64,000 nucleotides of DNA, taken from Pseudomonas putida. Lineage in GTDB: Bacteria; Pseudomonadota; Gammaproteobacteria; Pseudomonadales; Pseudomonadaceae. Each line of letters begins with the position of its first letter. Position 1 is the first letter of the stretch. Shown piece by piece: positions 1-8,429 of the stretch. The DNA is taken from contig NZ_JANHLK010000025.1 in NCBI RefSeq assembly GCF_028682635.1, positions 1-64,000 of the forward strand. Reading direction: 5' to 3'. A program made the translations under genes and the position numbers. The notes under the pieces are model-generated. The model saw only the letters and a list, made by a program, of their open reading frames with translations, ran no database searches and was not told the DNA's origin.

Positions 1-279
1 TATGCCGTAGAGGCTGCGCAACGGCTTGTACTCGGGCGCTGGAAGGCCTGGGTAAGGTGGCTTTGGCGGCGAGGGGTACAGGCTGAAACGAGCGTCCTTG
101 TTGAGCATCTGCTCGGCGCTGAGGTCCTGCTCGGTGCAGGTGAATTCGATGCGGTAGCTGAAGGGCTGGCTCAGGTGTTCTTCGCCTTCGAAGGCCAGGA
201 CGTCGAAGACGGCGTCGAACCAGCGAATGGCAAATTTGTGGCGAGTGTGGTCGAAAAAGATGCGCGGTGGCGTGCTCAT
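1..279 (-). CDS. vgrG: Type VI secretion tip protein VgrG, N-terminal fragment (runs off window)
   Basis: This is the first 93 codons of a longer minus-strand gene whose remainder lies before base 1. The fragment reads as the start of the gp27-like domain of VgrG spike proteins: a beta-rich segment around residues 20-50 (LAFEGEEHLSQPFSYRIEF) is the family's typical N-terminal signature of an opening strand followed by 'QPF.Y.IEF'. VgrG trimers cap the Hcp tube and carry effectors or PAAR tips out of the cell. No other T6SS structural gene is visible here, and the PAAR effector near 57-58 kb is too far away to assume they work together. The start ATG at 279 has only a weak upstream GGAAGGA-like sequence. 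Confidence 0.8.
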   Translation of the reverse strand, partial: MSTPPRIFFDHTRHKFAIRWFDAVFDVLAFEGEEHLSQPFSYRIEFTCTEQDLSAEQMLNKDARFSLYPSPPKPPYPGLPAPEYKPLRSLYGI

Positions 280-667
280 GGTCAGTCCTTCCTGGTCTGC
301 GGGGAGAATTTGCAGGAAGGGTTTTGCGTTCACCCAGGTCCTGATGGATGAAAGCTTTGGTTAAGTTGAATAAGTTGGAAATGGGACGTTTCTGAGAAGG
401 GTGTAGGGCTTTTCTGTATTGGAATACCGGGGTTAAAAGTATCGGACAACCCTGTAGGAGCGAGCTTGCTCGCGATGGTCGTTAACGAAAACTCTGTAAG
501 CCTGACACCCCGCGGCCATCTCGGTTTTTTCGCGAGCGAGCTCGCTCCTACATGAGGGTGGCAGCTGTACGCAGGTGTGGAAGACCAGGCCAATCCACGG
601 GCCCTTGCCTACGCAGCCTTGGGCAGTAACGGCGGGTTATCGCTACCAGTGGTAAACCGGTAAAGGC
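280..667. other. Intergenic region holding a REP pair
   Basis: 388 bases separate the vgrG start from the end of the DUF4174 gene. Apart from the REP pair at 453-552 I see no convincing coding sequence. The first 170 bases would hold the vgrG promoter on the minus strand. They are AT-richer than their surroundings, but I could not fix a -35/-10 pair. Confidence 0.5.
453..552. repeat. REP pair (REPIN-like), GAGCTTGCTCGCGA family
   Basis: Two inverted copies of a roughly 25-base palindromic unit face each other: TGTAGGAGCGAGCTTGCTCG at the left and its near reverse complement ending in CTCGCTCCTACA at the right. They are separated by about 50 bases. This is the commonest REP family in the window, seen again near 14.9, 19.3, 38.2 and 49.4 kb. 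Confidence 0.85.
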
Positions 668-1231
668 TCAATCATCCGGCATTTCCGGTGGCTTGGCCGG
701 TTTTGCCGGTTTGCCGTTTTTTGCCGCCTTGGCGGTCCCTTTGGGCGGTGGGGTTTCGGCAACCGGAGGTGGCGTTGGCGTCGCAGCTTCCTTCTCTGCC
801 GCCGGCAAGGCATCGACGGTATCGAAGATTTTCTTCAGGTCGACCGACCTGGATTCATCCCCCGAGCTTTCGAGTTTCTTCTCGCCGTCCTTGCCCATCA
901 GGATCACTTTGGGCAACGCGCCGGCCCCCAGTTTCAGCGCACGGATCAAGGCCATGGTGTCCTGTTGGCCGAGGTCCTTGCCGTCCAGTTGGCCGGACAT
1001 GTTCAGCACGCTGTACACCCGGATGTTGCGCTCGGCGACACCCTGCTTGTTGGCCGGATCTTCCAGGGACTTTTTCAGGTTGACCCAGACCGGGTCGACG
1101 GTGCTCGAGGCAATCACGATCAGCGGCCGGGCCCTGCCCTTGTCGATATCCAGAGGTGAATCGCCATCGGCGGCGAACAAGGGGCCGGCAATCGCCAGCA
1201 AGGTAGCCAGGGTCAGTGACCTGATGAGCAT
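668..1231 (-). CDS. DUF4174 domain-containing exported protein
   Basis: 187 aa. It begins with a hydrophobic signal peptide (about residues 1-20, ending ...AGPLFA), so the product is probably periplasmic. A compact alpha/beta domain of about 110 residues follows (from PLIVIASSTVDPVWVNLKK to FDTVDAL), matching the DUF4174 family as I know it, a thioredoxin-like fold without the CxxC pair. The last 40 residues are a low-complexity Pro/Ala/Lys tail, possibly cell-wall or membrane interacting. The start was set at the second ATG because AAGGAG lies six bases upstream of it and abuts the first ATG (1237). It is transcribed alone. The function is not known to me. Confidence 0.75.
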   Translation of the reverse strand: MLIRSLTLATLLAIAGPLFAADGDSPLDIDKGRARPLIVIASSTVDPVWVNLKKSLEDPANKQGVAERNIRVYSVLNMSGQLDGKDLGQQDTMALIRALKLGAGALPKVILMGKDGEKKLESSGDESRSVDLKKIFDTVDALPAAEKEAATPTPPPVAETPPPKGTAKAAKNGKPAKPAKPPEMPDD

Positions 1232-1400
1232 GCGCATCTCCTTTTGATATCCACGCTCTAATGATTGCGCATCGCGGCGTTCGTTCCGGTGACGCTTGGC
1301 AAATGTGTTTCACCTTGCTCCAAGCTTAGGTCAGGGCGGTCATTGCGCAACAGGCTGGGCTAATCTGAAAGCATGAAATAAACCTCATGAGGAGCCGTGC

Positions 1401-1769
1401 ATGAGCGTTCGACTGAACCACACCATCGTCTGGTGCCGCGACAAACAACGGTCGGCCCATTTCCTCGTTGAACTGCTCGGCCTCCCGGCGCCGGAGCCCT
1501 TCGGGCCGATGCTGATCGTCAGGCTCGACAACCAGGTGTCGCTGGACTTCTACGACAACGACCCGCCGATCGCCTCGCAGCATTACGCGTTCCTGCTCGG
1601 CGACGACGACTTCGACCAGGCCTTCGCCCGCCTGCAAGCAACCGGGCAGCCATGGTGGGCCGATCCGGGCAAGCAGCGGCCGGGTGAGATCAATGACCAT
1701 GGCGGCGGACGGCGGGTGTATTTCGATGACCCGGACGGGCATCTGCTGGAGATCTTCACCCGCGAATAG
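1401..1769 (+). CDS. VOC (glyoxalase/dioxygenase-fold) family protein
   Basis: 122 aa, one vicinal-oxygen-chelate module pair: beta-alpha-beta-beta-beta starting RLNHTIVWCRDK and ending GRRVYFDDPDGHLLEIFTR. The final 'Y..DPDGH..E' is the hallmark of this superfamily, with the glutamate as a likely metal ligand and H8 (from LNHT) as its partner. A strong GAGGAG sits upstream of ATG 1401. The substrate cannot be told from sequence; the family includes glyoxalases, fosfomycin/bleomycin resistance proteins and ring-cleaving dioxygenases. Its last 14 bases overlap the end of the convergent methionine aminopeptidase gene. Confidence 0.8.
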   Translation: MSVRLNHTIVWCRDKQRSAHFLVELLGLPAPEPFGPMLIVRLDNQVSLDFYDNDPPIASQHYAFLLGDDDFDQAFARLQATGQPWWADPGKQRPGEINDHGGGRRVYFDDPDGHLLEIFTRE

Positions 1770-2550
1770 CGGGATACTCATCGCTGCTGTCCGGCCAGGC
1801 CGTCAACACCTGGAAGCCATCTTCAGTGACCGCCACCATATGCTCCCACTGTGCCGAAAGGGAGTGATCCTTGGTGACCACGGTCCAGCCGTCGGCCAGG
1901 GTTTTGACGTGGCGCTTGCCCAGGTTCAACATGGGCTCGATGGTGAAAATCATGCCGGCTTTCAACTTCATTCCCTGGCCTGGGTAGCCGTAGTGAAGGA
2001 TTTGCGGTTCATCGTGATAGATCTTGCCGATACCGTGACCGCAGTATTCGCGCACGACACTGAACCCGTCATCTTCCGCCACCTTCTGGATGGCATGCCC
2101 AATGTCGCCCAGCGTAGCGCCGGGGCGGACCATGCGGATACCGGCGCACATGGCGTCATAGGTCGTCTTGACCAGGCGTCGTGCCTGCGGGCTAGGTTCG
2201 CCCACGAAGTACATGCGGCTGGTGTCGCCGTACCAACCGTCCTTGATCACGGCAATGTCGATGTTCAGGATGTCGCCATCCTTCAATACCCTGTTCGAAG
2301 GGATGCCATGGCAGACCACTTCGTTGACGGAGGCGCATACGGTCTTGGGAAAGCCGTGGTAGCCGACATTGCCTGGAATGGCTTTCTGTACGTTGACGAT
2401 ATAGTCGTGACAAAGCCGATCGAGTTCGTCGGTGGTGACCCCTGCTTGCACATGGGGCGTGATCATCGCCAGCACTTCGGCCGCCAGCGTGGCCGCCGCG
2501 CGCGACTGGGCTATTTCTGCCGGGGTATTGAGCTTGATATTGGCCTTCAT
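1756..2550 (-). CDS. map: Type I methionine aminopeptidase (second-copy type, partnered with ParD-like protein)
   Basis: 264 aa, the usual length for MetAP-Ia, which removes the initiator methionine from nascent proteins. All five metal ligands of the pita-bread fold are present: D98 and D109 (in NIDIAVIKDGWYGDTSRMY), H172 (in CGHGIGK), E205 (in FTIEPML) and E236 (in QWEHMV), plus substrate-side H81. The housekeeping map of pseudomonads normally sits next to rpsB/tsf, and this copy does not, so it is probably an additional paralogue. Its ATG overlaps the stop of the upstream ParD-like gene (ATGA), so the two are translationally coupled. That makes it more than a random neighbour. Confidence 0.92.
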   Translation of the reverse strand: MKANIKLNTPAEIAQSRAAATLAAEVLAMITPHVQAGVTTDELDRLCHDYIVNVQKAIPGNVGYHGFPKTVCASVNEVVCHGIPSNRVLKDGDILNIDIAVIKDGWYGDTSRMYFVGEPSPQARRLVKTTYDAMCAGIRMVRPGATLGDIGHAIQKVAEDDGFSVVREYCGHGIGKIYHDEPQILHYGYPGQGMKLKAGMIFTIEPMLNLGKRHVKTLADGWTVVTKDHSLSAQWEHMVAVTEDGFQVLTAWPDSSDEYPAIRG

Positions 2551-2813
2551 TGCTTGCCCCCGGTCGTTGCATGAACCGGCGAGGCTTGGGAAACATCCGC
2601 GATCGCACAGAGCTGTTTTACATCAAGGCCACCGGCCAGTTCGGCACGAATCAGCAGGCGGCAGATGTCGCTGTGATTCAATTCTGGATGTAGCTCGGCC
2701 AGCATCCCGATGCGCATCCAGTGTTCGGCTTGCGCATTGATCGAGCGACTCAGCGCATCGCTGGCGACGCGCAGGTTCTCATGCATGTCTTCTGAAATCT
2801 TGACGATACCCAT
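2547..2813 (-). CDS. ParD-like antitoxin-family protein
   Basis: 88 aa. It begins MGIVKISEDMHENLRVASDALSRS-type ribbon-helix-helix sequence (residues 1-45), followed by a helical C-terminal part ending in a polar tail. It resembles the ParD_like family that I recall being found beside a methionine aminopeptidase in Pseudomonas. RHH proteins of this kind bind operator DNA and often neutralise a partner protein. There is no RelE/ParE-type toxin next to it; the coupled downstream gene is map. A perfect AT-rich palindrome 21 bases upstream (2835-2849) is a plausible autoregulatory operator. Confidence 0.75.
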   Translation of the reverse strand: MGIVKISEDMHENLRVASDALSRSINAQAEHWMRIGMLAELHPELNHSDICRLLIRAELAGGLDVKQLCAIADVSQASPVHATTGGKQ

Positions 2814-2834
2814 CTACTTGCCCGATACGAAATA

Positions 2835-2849
2835 TATATGAAACATATA
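2835..2849. promoter_or_regulatory. AT-rich palindrome, likely operator of the parD-like/map operon
   Basis: TATATG-AAA-CATATA is a perfect 6-base inverted repeat within a 30-base run of A/T in otherwise about 62% GC DNA. It lies just before the ParD-like start (2813), where a -10 region is expected. RHH regulators usually bind short palindromes or paired direct repeats in their own promoters. The palindrome is directly seen; its role is inferred. Confidence 0.45.
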
Positions 2850-2907
2850 CTAATCGTTTCAGGTGCTGGAGCGCAATTTCTGGCACTGGGTTCAGCCAGA
2901 AGAATAC

Positions 2908-3567
2908 TCAACCCTGCATCAGAACGGCGCCTGGCGGAACCCGCTTGCGCAGCTTCTTGCAACTCCCGGGCGGGGGCTGTTGCCCCGGCGGGCGATCGGC
3001 GAACCAGATGCGGCATTGGCCTGGGGGCGGCCAATGGCCGCGGGGAATCGTTATCTCATCGGACGCGGGCTCTGGCTCCAGCGCAGCCACCTTGAATTGT
3101 CCTGCGCTCTGTGGCCCGGCAGTCGCCGCGGCCACTTCCGCTTCGCGCGCCTTCTGTACGGCAACCGGATTCTCCTGCGCCTTGGGCGGGATACCCGAAG
3201 CCTGGGCCTGCTGCGCCGCCTGGATCAACTGGAGGTTGCGGTTGCGTAACGCCTCGTTGCCAACAATCCGCATGTTCGAGCGCAACGCCAGGGTTTGCGC
3301 CTGCTGGTATTGCCCCTGCTGCAGGCGCAACACGCCGAGGTAATGCAGGGTCGCGGGATTGTTCGGCTGGATATGCAGGGCGCGCTCCAGCGTGGCGGCG
3401 GCCTGGTCCAGCTGGCCACTTTCATACTGGCGCGAGGCGGTTTCGATCAGGGCGGTTGAGGCACTATTGCTTTGCGCGGGCGTTTTTCGCTCGGCAGCCA
3501 CCGGGCCAAACGACGCGACGGCGCAAAACGCCAGGAGGAAGCTGGGCAGGAAACGCTTGGTTGGCAT
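2908..3567 (-). CDS. Exported TPR protein with Pro/Gly-rich C-terminus
   Basis: 219 aa from MPTKRFLPSF, which gives a good signal peptide (about 1-25, ending GPVAA). An in-frame ATG at 3606 would only add a hydrophilic leader. Residues about 50-105 hold one to two tetratricopeptide repeats (YESGQLDQAAATLERALHI, LGVLRLQQGQYQQAQ). The C-terminus carries a repeated PPPGxC / CRIW / PPGQQPPPG motif that I recognise from many proteobacterial envelope proteins of unknown role. Probably a periplasmic or envelope-associated protein that takes part in protein contacts. It reads away from the speC operon and shares the 3568-3884 promoter region. Confidence 0.7.
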   Translation of the reverse strand: MPTKRFLPSFLLAFCAVASFGPVAAERKTPAQSNSASTALIETASRQYESGQLDQAAATLERALHIQPNNPATLHYLGVLRLQQGQYQQAQTLALRSNMRIVGNEALRNRNLQLIQAAQQAQASGIPPKAQENPVAVQKAREAEVAAATAGPQSAGQFKVAALEPEPASDEITIPRGHWPPPGQCRIWFADRPPGQQPPPGSCKKLRKRVPPGAVLMQG

Positions 3568-3884
3568 CAGGGGGCAGACTCGGCTGATCTCGGAGGGCAC
3601 CGCCATGAAAGCAGGCCACCAGCACTGCTCGGAATCTCCGATACAGGGCCCCTACTGACCTGGCCTGCACCCTGAAGTTCCCGTTGCCACGGCCACTTCA
3701 GCCCACGTTCGACCTCTGCCAGTCGAACCGACAGGACCTGCTCCCGCACACATCATTAAATTTTCATCTTCAGGAAAATCAACTATACCCAATTGGGCAA
3801 TCAGTATTGATCCCGGCCCCAAGCACCCGTGCAGTCGCTGGTCCCCGGTCACTCAACGTCAGGACAGACCACGAGACTCTGGTT
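3568..3884. other. Divergent promoter region between the TPR gene and speC
   Basis: 317 bases without a supported gene. The AT-rich part at about 3748-3812 (around TTAAATTTTCATCTTC and ACTATACCCAATTGGGCAAT) is the likeliest site for the speC promoter. CCCAATTGGG (3789-3798) is a perfect 10-base palindrome and could be an operator. Reading frames extending the speC ORF upstream through this region lack similarity to the decarboxylase family. Confidence 0.4.
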
Positions 3885-6071
3885 ATGAATGGTTTGAAAG
3901 TCGCAGCAGGCCATACCGTTCTAGATTGCTTCCATACTTCCCGCCCGATCGTTGCCCTGGATCAAACCGACTTCACCGATGTTGCCGCCGCGGTACTGAC
4001 CGTCGACGATGTCATGGGCGGCGCGCTCGATGCCATTCAACGAACAGGTTTCGACATCCCCCTATTCCTGGTGGTCCCTCGCGGCGGTGCCGGCAACCGT
4101 GCACTCGATGTCTACAAGCGCCTGCACGAGGTCATCCTGCTGGTCAACGGAGTGTTTGACCTCTCCAGCTACAACGCCGAGTACTACGGCAATCAGCTGG
4201 AAACAGCCGCCAAGGCCTATGAAGAAAACCTGTTGCCGCCCTTCTTCGACGTCCTCAAGCACTACACCGAAGCAGCCAATGCGACCTTCGCCTGCCCCGG
4301 CCACCAGGGCGGACAATTCTTTCGAAAGCACCCCGCCGGCCGCCAGTTCTTCGATTTCTTCGGCGAAACCCTGTTCCGCGCCGACATGTGCAACGCCGAC
4401 GTCAAGCTCGGCGACCTGCTGATCCACGAAGGCCCGGCCCTGCTGGCGCAAAAGCATGCCGCCACAGTGTTCAACGCGGACAAGACCTACTTCGTGCTCA
4501 ACGGCACCTCGGCGTCGAACAAGGTGGTCACCAATGCGTTGCTGACGCCTGGCGACCTGGTGCTGTTCGACCGCAACAACCACAAGTCCAACCACCAGGG
4601 GGCATTGATCCAGGCCGGTGCCACGCCGGTGTACCTGGAAACCGCGCGCAACCCCTACGGCTTCATCGGCGGCATCGATGCCCATTGCTTTGAAGAAGAC
4701 TACCTGCGCGAGCTGATCAAGGAAGTCGCCCCGGACAAGGCCCAGCTACCGCGACCGTTTCGCCTGGCGATCATCCAGTTGGGCACCTATGACGGCACCA
4801 TCTACAACGCGCGCCAGGTGGTCGACCGCATCGGCAAGCTGTGCGATTACATCCTGTTCGACTCGGCGTGGGTGGGCTACGAGCAGTTCATCCCGATGAT
4901 GAAGGATTGCTCGCCGATGCTGCTGGACCTTGGCGAAGACGACCCGGGCATCTTCGTCACGCAATCGGTGCACAAGCAACAGGCCGGCTTCTCCCAGGCC
5001 TCGCAGATCCACAAGAAGGACCGCCACATCAAGGGCCAGGCGCGCTACTGCAATCATGCGCGGTTGAACAACGCCTTCATGGCCCAGGCTTCCACCAGCC
5101 CGTTCTACCCGCTGTTCGCCTCGCTGGATGTGAATGCGCGCATCCACGCCGGCCGCAGTGGCTTGCGCCTGTGGGAAGACTGCGTGAAGTTCGGCATCAA
5201 TGCACGCAAGCTGATCCTCGAAGCCTGCACGCTGGTGCGCCCCTTCGTGCCGGAAACCATCGACGGTTGCCCCTGGCAGGACCACCCCACCGACGCCATC
5301 GCCAGCGACCTGCGCTTTTTCGAGTTTCACCCCAAGGATCGCTGGCACGCCTTCCCAGGTTATGCCGACAAGCAGTACTTCATCGACCCCTGCAAGCTGC
5401 TGTTCACCACCCCCGGGATCGACCCGATTGATGGCAGCTACACCGACTTCGGCATCCACGCCGGCATCCTGGCCAACTTCCTGCGCCAGAACGGCATCGT
5501 CCCGGAGAAGTGCGACCTCAACTCGATCCTGTTCCTGCTCACGCCCGCCGAAGACTGGGCGAAGATGAGCCATCTGGCCGCACAACTGGCGCGCTTCGAG
5601 CAGTTCCTCAGCGATAACGCGCCCATGAGCCGAGTACTGCCGGCCATCTACGCCCGGTTCGAGGACCGTTACCGCAACTACAGCATCCGCCAGCTCTGCC
5701 AGGAAATGCACGACCTCTACCGCAGCCATAACGTGCAGCAGTTGCAAAAGGACATGTTCCGTAAGGAACACTTCCCGAAAAAGGCGATGAATCCGCAACA
5801 GGCGCAGATCGAATACATCCGCGGCAATGTCGAGCTGGTCGCGTTGGCCGATGCCGACGGCCGTATTGCGGCCGAAGGGGCACTGCCCTACCCGCCCGGT
5901 GTGCTGTGCGTGGTGCCGGGTGAAATCTGGGGTGGTGCGGTATTGAAGTATTTCCTCGCGCTGGAAGACGGCATCAATGCCTTGCCCGGCTTCACGCCGG
6001 AACTGCAAGGCGTGTACCTGAAAGAACAAGGCGGCCGCATTCGCGCTTACGGATACGTGCTCAAGGCCTGA
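3885..6071 (+). CDS. speC: Ornithine decarboxylase, PLP-dependent (SpeC/SpeF type)
   Basis: 728 aa from MNGLKVAAG, close to E. coli SpeC (711 aa) and alignable with it by memory nearly end to end. It converts ornithine to putrescine. An N-terminal wing domain (about 1-105) is followed by the fold-I PLP core. ADMCNADVKLGDLLIHEG, FVLNGTSASNKVV and the PLP-lysine segment FVTQSVHKQQAGFSQ (the K of HKQ) are all intact. The C-terminal domain ends FTPELQGVYLKEQGGR. The 67 codons upstream of the chosen ATG are open but unlike the family. Only a weak ribosome site precedes it. It heads an operon with potE (55-base gap) and a solute-binding protein. Confidence 0.95.
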   Translation: MNGLKVAAGHTVLDCFHTSRPIVALDQTDFTDVAAAVLTVDDVMGGALDAIQRTGFDIPLFLVVPRGGAGNRALDVYKRLHEVILLVNGVFDLSSYNAEYYGNQLETAAKAYEENLLPPFFDVLKHYTEAANATFACPGHQGGQFFRKHPAGRQFFDFFGETLFRADMCNADVKLGDLLIHEGPALLAQKHAATVFNADKTYFVLNGTSASNKVVTNALLTPGDLVLFDRNNHKSNHQGALIQAGATPVYLETARNPYGFIGGIDAHCFEEDYLRELIKEVAPDKAQLPRPFRLAIIQLGTYDGTIYNARQVVDRIGKLCDYILFDSAWVGYEQFIPMMKDCSPMLLDLGEDDPGIFVTQSVHKQQAGFSQASQIHKKDRHIKGQARYCNHARLNNAFMAQASTSPFYPLFASLDVNARIHAGRSGLRLWEDCVKFGINARKLILEACTLVRPFVPETIDGCPWQDHPTDAIASDLRFFEFHPKDRWHAFPGYADKQYFIDPCKLLFTTPGIDPIDGSYTDFGIHAGILANFLRQNGIVPEKCDLNSILFLLTPAEDWAKMSHLAAQLARFEQFLSDNAPMSRVLPAIYARFEDRYRNYSIRQLCQEMHDLYRSHNVQQLQKDMFRKEHFPKKAMNPQQAQIEYIRGNVELVALADADGRIAAEGALPYPPGVLCVVPGEIWGGAVLKYFLALEDGINALPGFTPELQGVYLKEQGGRIRAYGYVLKA

Positions 6072-6126
6072 TCCTCGCCCCATTCAAAGAGCAGCGTTTC
6101 CTGCGACTTACAGCAAGGAGTGTGCG

Positions 6127-7467
6127 ATGGCAGATTCAAGCAAGAAAATGGGCCTGATGGGGCTCACCACCCTGGTAACGGTCAACATGATGGGCTCAGG
6201 CATCATCATGCTCCCCACCAACATGGCCCAACTGGGTGCCGTCTCGCTGTTGTCGTGGATTTTCACGGCGATCGGCTCGATGGCCATTGCCTACTGCTTC
6301 GCCCAGTGCGGGGTGTTCTGCGCGCGTTCCGGCGGCTTGTCCGCCTACACCGAAGAAGCCCATGCCAAGTCGGGGTTCTTCCTCTGCTCGTACCTGTACT
6401 TCCTGTCCCTGGCGATCGCCAACGTCGCTGTTGCCATCTCGGCAGTGGGCTACATGAGCGCCTTCCTGCCCTGGCTGAGCACGGGAGCCATCCCGCTGTT
6501 CGTCGGCACGGTCGGGCTGATCTGGATCACCATCATCGCCAACTTCGGTGGCCCCAGCATCACCGGCAAGATCGGCGCGATCACCGTGTGGGGCGTGATC
6601 ATTCCGGTGGCGGGCCTGTGCATCATCGGCTGGTTCTGGTTCGATGCCAACGTGCTGGAAGCCGCCTGGAACCCCAACAACCTGGCGATCTCCGACGCCA
6701 TCGGCAAGGCCATCCCCCTGACCCTGTGGGCCTTCCTCGGCATGGAATCGGCGGCCCAGGCCACCGATGCGGTGGAAGACCCCAAGCGCAACGTACCGCT
6801 GGCCTGCCTGTTCGGCACCCTCGGTGCAGCCACGGTCTATGTGCTGTCGACCACCGTCATCCAGGGCATCATTCCCAACGCCGAACTGGCCAACTCCTCG
6901 GCACCGTTCGCGCTGGTCTACGCCAAGATGTTCAGCCCGCTGGTGGGTAACATCGTCATGGCCCTGGCGGTCATGGCGTGCGTGGGCTCGCTGCTGGGCT
7001 GGCAGTTCACCCTGGCCCAGACCGCGAAGATGACCGCCGACCAGAACCTGTTCCTCAAGCTGTTCAGCAAGGTCAACGCCAGCGATGCCCCCGTGATCGG
7101 CATGATCGTCTGCGGCGTGCTGCAGACGCTCATGGCCGTGTCGACCATCTCGCCCGATGCCGCTGCACAGTTCAGCAAACTGGTGAGCCTGGCGGCCGTG
7201 ACCAACCTGATCCCGTACATCACGGCGCTGACCGGTTTGCTGGTGATCATGCACAAGGCCCAGGTGGGGCCCGCGGTGTACTCGCGCAACGTGGTGGTGT
7301 TGCTGGTGGCGGTGGCCTACTCGTTGTACGCCCTGTATGCCTGCGGCAAGGACGCCGTATTGGGCGGCACCCTGGTGCTCGCCTTTGGCTACCTGCTCTA
7401 TGGCTTCCTCGCCAAGCGTTTCGTCGACGCGCCCACCGTCACCCAGGCCAGGACCGGCAATGTTTAG
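6127..7467 (+). CDS. potE: Putrescine/ornithine antiporter, APC family
   Basis: 446 aa, about 12 membrane helices, inner membrane. The start (MADSSKKMGLMGLTTLVTVNMMGSG) and the inner segments (ANFGGPSITGKIGAITVWGV, IPVAGLCIIGWFWF, LWAFLGMESA) closely follow E. coli PotE, which exchanges putrescine for ornithine or takes up putrescine with protons. AAGGAG lies eight bases before the ATG. Its place 55 bases after speC fits an ornithine-in, putrescine-out decarboxylation and exchange system that consumes protons and helps acid tolerance. Confidence 0.92.
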   Translation: MADSSKKMGLMGLTTLVTVNMMGSGIIMLPTNMAQLGAVSLLSWIFTAIGSMAIAYCFAQCGVFCARSGGLSAYTEEAHAKSGFFLCSYLYFLSLAIANVAVAISAVGYMSAFLPWLSTGAIPLFVGTVGLIWITIIANFGGPSITGKIGAITVWGVIIPVAGLCIIGWFWFDANVLEAAWNPNNLAISDAIGKAIPLTLWAFLGMESAAQATDAVEDPKRNVPLACLFGTLGAATVYVLSTTVIQGIIPNAELANSSAPFALVYAKMFSPLVGNIVMALAVMACVGSLLGWQFTLAQTAKMTADQNLFLKLFSKVNASDAPVIGMIVCGVLQTLMAVSTISPDAAAQFSKLVSLAAVTNLIPYITALTGLLVIMHKAQVGPAVYSRNVVVLLVAVAYSLYALYACGKDAVLGGTLVLAFGYLLYGFLAKRFVDAPTVTQARTGNV

Positions 7468-7513
7468 GCATGGCAATCAGGACTGCTCAGACTTGTACAC
7501 GGGGAAACCGGAC

Positions 7514-8422
7514 ATGAACGTACCTTTTGCTGCAAAAACCACCCGCCTGCTGCTGGCCCTGGTGGTCACCGCCCTGCCGATGGTGGCGGGTGCCAACACC
7601 CTGGAGCGCATCCGCGCCAGCAATGCCTTTACCCTGGGCTACGTGCCGGACCTGTCGCCCTTCAGCGTTCAGGATGGCGACAAAGCCAGCGGTTATGCCA
7701 TCGACCTGTGCCTGAAGATCGCCGACAAGCTCAAGAGCGAACTCGACCTGCCCAACCTGCAGGTGCGCTACCAGCCCGTCACGTCTGCCGAAGAGACCAG
7801 CGCGGTGAAACTGGGCAAGGTCGACATCCTCTGCACGCCGACCCCGCCTACCCTCGAACGGCGCAAGTCCGTCAGCTACTCGATACCGGTGTACACCGCT
7901 GGCCTCTCGGTACTGGTGCGCAAGGATGCCACCGAACCGCTGCTCAACGCGCTCAACGGCAAGGAAGCCATCCCCGGCCCGACCTGGCGGGCGACGATCA
8001 ACCGCGGCCTGGCCAACCAGACCTACGCCACCGTCGAGGGCGGTGTAGTCGAAGACTGGATTCGCGAACAGATGCGCATGCTCGGCGTGATCGCTTCGCT
8101 GGTGACGGTGGCCAATACCGAAGAAGGTGCAGCGATGGTCGCCACGCGCAAGGCCGATGCGTTCTTCTCCGAGCGCATGCTCCTGAAAAACCAGGTGGCC
8201 AAAGGCGGCGCCAACAATGACCTGATGGTCCTGGACCGCATCTTCGAGTTCTCCCCGGTGGCCATGATCGTCGAACGCGGTGACGAAGACTTCCGGCTGC
8301 TGGTCGATATGGCACTGAGCGAGGCTTATCGCTCCGGCGCCATCGAGCAGGAGTACGACAAGTACCTGGGCGGGATCAACGAGACGATGAAGAAGCTGTT
8401 CCGGGTGTATGCATTGCCGTGA
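7514..8422 (+). CDS. Family 3 extracellular solute-binding protein (amino-acid/polyamine type)
   Basis: 302 aa with a signal peptide (about 1-26, ending MVAGA). The body is the two-lobed SBP-3 fold: GYVPDLSPFSVQDGDKASG and IDLCLKIADKL in lobe 1, KVDILCTPTPPTLERRKSV at the hinge, and a C-terminal helix with AIEQEYDKYLGG. Such proteins bind amino acids for ABC importers or serve as sensor partners. It follows potE by 46 bases with no permease or ATPase gene behind it. It must therefore work with a transporter encoded elsewhere, or sense ligand for another system. The ligand is unknown; ornithine or a related cationic amino acid is a guess from the operon. Confidence 0.82.
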   Translation: MNVPFAAKTTRLLLALVVTALPMVAGANTLERIRASNAFTLGYVPDLSPFSVQDGDKASGYAIDLCLKIADKLKSELDLPNLQVRYQPVTSAEETSAVKLGKVDILCTPTPPTLERRKSVSYSIPVYTAGLSVLVRKDATEPLLNALNGKEAIPGPTWRATINRGLANQTYATVEGGVVEDWIREQMRMLGVIASLVTVANTEEGAAMVATRKADAFFSERMLLKNQVAKGGANNDLMVLDRIFEFSPVAMIVERGDEDFRLLVDMALSEAYRSGAIEQEYDKYLGGINETMKKLFRVYALP

Positions 8423-8429
8423 GGTTTTC

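Noticed and set aside
1..279. VgrG fragment as the carrier partner of the PAAR effector
   Set aside because: They are 57 kb apart with no shared island; partnership cannot be claimed from this window.
453..552. Repeated palindromic units as a possible CRISPR array
   Set aside because: They are single inverted pairs scattered through the window, without regular spacers; they are REP elements.
1684..2574. Long plus-strand ORFs opposite map, and similar long frames opposite speC, potE, the TonB receptor, mfd and the EPS operon
   Set aside because: They are shadow frames produced by GC-rich codon bias: no ribosome sites, no family motifs, and a well-supported gene on the other strand.
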